In this document: positions 6,724 to 7,731 of the stretch, piece by piece
Numbering within the stretch: the stretch's first letter is position 1
Layout of the letters: each line of letters begins with the position of its first letter
Source of the DNA: an uncultured Oscillospiraceae bacterium
Lineage (GTDB): Bacteria; Bacillota; Clostridia; Oscillospirales; Ruminococcaceae
DNA: 7,731 nt
NCBI GenBank assembly: GCA_934408835.1
Contig: CAKRVU010000054.1
Span: 1 to 7,731 of the forward strand
Reading direction: 5' to 3'
Position numbers and translations under genes: made by a program
Notes under the pieces: generated by a model
Databases searched by the model: none
Told to the model about the DNA's origin: nothing
The model's input: the letters and a program-made list of their open reading frames with translations, nothing else

Positions 6724-6777
6724 ATGTATCGTTGTTGTCGTAATTCGAATACTCGACTTGTACGAAATTTTATCTAA
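6724..6777 (+). CDS. Possible 17-residue leader peptide with Cys-Cys
   Basis: An ATG about 6 nt after the predicted transcription start opens MYRCCRNSNTRLVRNFI, followed by TAA. The peptide is basic (four Arg) and has adjacent cysteines at residues 4-5. Only a weak AAGGG lies upstream (about 6714-6718) at short spacing, and it would be partly outside the transcript. The stop codon is three bases before the strong AAAGGAGGTG at 6781. Position and composition resemble leader peptides used in attenuation, but a frame this short can arise by chance; I recognise no homologue. Confidence 0.25.
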   Translation: MYRCCRNSNTRLVRNFI

Positions 6778-6780
6778 ACC

Positions 6781-6790
6781 AAAGGAGGTG
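6781..6790 (+). promoter_or_regulatory. Near-perfect Shine-Dalgarno sequence without a start codon
   Basis: AAAGGAGGTG is complementary to ten consecutive bases of the usual 16S rRNA 3' end, stronger than the site of any gene in the window. No ATG, GTG or TTG lies at proper distance after it. The base triplet at the best spacing is ATC (6798-6800), and its frame stops two codons later. The CTG at 6793 is only 4 nt away and its frame stops after about 52 codons. A CTCCTT at 6895-6900 could pair with AAGGAG here. It could be a lost start site, a ribosome-binding decoy or standby site, or part of an RNA fold. Confidence 0.35.
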
Positions 6791-7158
6791 CGCTGCCATC
6801 GACTAACACGATTCAGGCTTCAATATCGTCTATACATAAACAAATCAATCGTCCGACAGCTCCGAAGTCACGGCAATCTGGCACGCGCTTTCAACTCCTT
6901 ACACGCGGCAGCTCTTTATTTTGTTCCAAAAATAGACTCTATTGTTGCTAACAACAGCGATCAAGAAAGGATTAAAAACAAGCTCTTTCTAAATTCCTTC
7001 TTCATTGCTGCAACACAATGCCGGAAGCTGACGTATTAGATAGATTCCATATTATCTTTTTCAATTGATTTCTTTCCAAATTCAATTTAAAACACCGAAT
7101 CTATTTTATTAAGTCTCTTTTAGGCAACAAATCATGATTGAAAAGGAGTTTTCTGCAT

Positions 7159-7731
7159 ATGACAAAAGAACTCAAACAAAAGCGACCACTTTATGACCGT
7201 TTTATTGACGCAATGACCCGATTGGGCGAAAAGCTGCCGCCTCTGTTTATCCTCTTTCTCTGGCTGTTTGTGATCATAGCTGTCATCACAACCATTATGG
7301 GTCTTTTCCACGTTTCTACTATTAACCCGCTTTCAGGCGAAGTCGTCTCTGTACAGTCTTTCTTCTCCGCAGACGGTATCAGTTGGTTTTTTACCTCTTT
7401 TATTGACAACGTGATGAAGTTCCCGCCATTTGGACTTGTTCTGATTATCTCAATCGCCGTTGGCGTCTGCGAGCTGTCCGGTCTGTTCCCAGTCCTGATT
7501 AAACGGGTATTGATTAACGTGCCTCACACCTTCCTTACCGTTGCCGTCATCTTTCTCGGCATGTTCTTCACCTTGGCCAGCGACGCGGCTATCGTCGTTG
7601 TACCAGCCCTTGCTGGACTGATTTTTTATATGGTAGGGCGAAACCCCGTAGTCGGAATACTGGCGGGATACGCTTCGTCAGCCGGCGCTTTCGGTGCTAA
7701 TATCATCGTCACCTCTTACGACGCGCTGCTC
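7159..7731 (+). CDS. abgT: AbgT-family transporter (p-aminobenzoyl-glutamate type), N-terminal part
   Basis: This is an inner-membrane transporter. E. coli AbgT takes up p-aminobenzoyl-glutamate, while Neisseria MtrF-type relatives have been linked to drug or sulfonamide export, so the substrate here is uncertain. The 191 residues present begin with a basic cytoplasmic tail and RFIDAMTRLGEKLPPLF (14-30), the family's opening pattern. Hydrophobic spans follow at about 28-50, 92-112, 124-141, 143-160 and 164-184. The segment FTLASDAAIVVVPALAG (137-153) and the stretch GRNPVVGILAGYASSAGAFGAN (160-181) match the conserved ASDA...P and GxxGxFxAN regions of AbgT proteins. The window edge removes more than half of the expected roughly 500 residues. 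The ATG has AAAAGGAG at 7141-7148, 10 nt upstream. An overlapping out-of-frame ATG at 7134 has no ribosome site. The gene is divergent from the dcw cluster and probably belongs to a separate unit. Confidence 0.92.
   Translation, partial: MTKELKQKRPLYDRFIDAMTRLGEKLPPLFILFLWLFVIIAVITTIMGLFHVSTINPLSGEVVSVQSFFSADGISWFFTSFIDNVMKFPPFGLVLIISIAVGVCELSGLFPVLIKRVLINVPHTFLTVAVIFLGMFFTLASDAAIVVVPALAGLIFYMVGRNPVVGILAGYASSAGAFGANIIVTSYDALL

Larger units (their letters stand above)
6547..7158. other. Divergent intergenic region, mraZ to abgT
   Basis: This 612-nt stretch contains no protein gene I can support with confidence. Its left part (6547-6680) is AT-rich and holds one inverted repeat. A rightward promoter follows at 6683-6711, and the remaining roughly 440 nt would be the leader of the abgT-family mRNA. 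In that leader I see a possible short leader ORF, a stranded Shine-Dalgarno sequence, and short hairpins at 6942-6957 (TTGTTG-CTAA-CAACAG) and 7003-7020 (CATTG...CAATG). A frame open from a TTG at 6758 to a TAG at 7037-7039 is rich in Arg and in CGA/CTA/ATA codons and has no ribosome site at its start. I recognised no riboswitch or T-box motif; in particular there is no T-box AGGGTGG-type element. Confidence 0.6.

Noticed and set aside
6758..7039. Frame of about 93 codons on the plus strand in the intergenic region, starting at a TTG
   Set aside because: The start has no ribosome site (the strong AAAGGAGG lies inside the frame, only followed by an overlapping GTG), Arg content and rare CGA/CTA/ATA codons are unlike the neighbours, and I recognise no domain. 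It is described under the intergenic region instead of being called a gene.
6711..7158. Tetrahydrofolate riboswitch or T-box in the leader of the AbgT-family gene
   Set aside because: A folate link made this attractive, but I could not find the conserved T-box element or anything resembling the folate riboswitch core. A covariance-model scan would decide.
7134..7196. Small frame starting at ATG 7134 that overlaps the transporter start
   Set aside because: No ribosome site precedes it, and it contains the transporter's own Shine-Dalgarno; most likely chance.

Overview
The window is most consistent with a member of the Bacillota, class Clostridia (perhaps Oscillospirales; this is inferred from gene order and protein style, not from a search). 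Base composition is close to balanced. Shine-Dalgarno sites are strong and AGGAGG-like. The gene order mraZ-rsmH-ftsL-pbp-murE-murF is the classical start of the division and cell wall (dcw) cluster.

Positions 1-6546 (minus strand, read right to left) hold this cluster: a sigma-A-type promoter and a triple 10-bp MraZ operator, then mraZ, rsmH, ftsL, a class B penicillin-binding protein with two PASTA repeats, murE, and the first 185 codons of murF, which runs off the left edge. The products form one programme. MraZ represses the cluster, RsmH methylates 16S rRNA, FtsL and the PBP belong to the septal synthesis machine, and MurE and MurF add the third residue and the terminal D-Ala-D-Ala of the peptidoglycan stem peptide. 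MurE carries DNPR, the signature of meso-diaminopimelate addition. Two gaps break the otherwise tight spacing. The ftsL-pbp gap holds a strong terminator-like hairpin that overlaps a competing small hairpin. The pbp-murE gap holds no recognised gene but is open in the pbp frame.

Positions 6547-7158 are a long divergent intergenic region. It contains a well-formed rightward promoter, two inverted repeats, a possible 17-residue leader peptide with a Cys-Cys pair, and an almost perfect Shine-Dalgarno sequence with no usable start codon after it. These lie in what would be a roughly 440-nt leader of the gene to the right.

Positions 7159-7731 (plus strand) encode the N-terminal 191 residues of an AbgT-family transporter, cut by the right edge. 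It is transcribed away from the dcw cluster and has no evident functional tie to it.

I found no rRNA, tRNA, CRISPR array, insertion sequence or phage gene. The dcw genes are ordinary. The parts worth a second look are the non-coding leader of the transporter and the hairpin pair in front of the PBP gene.
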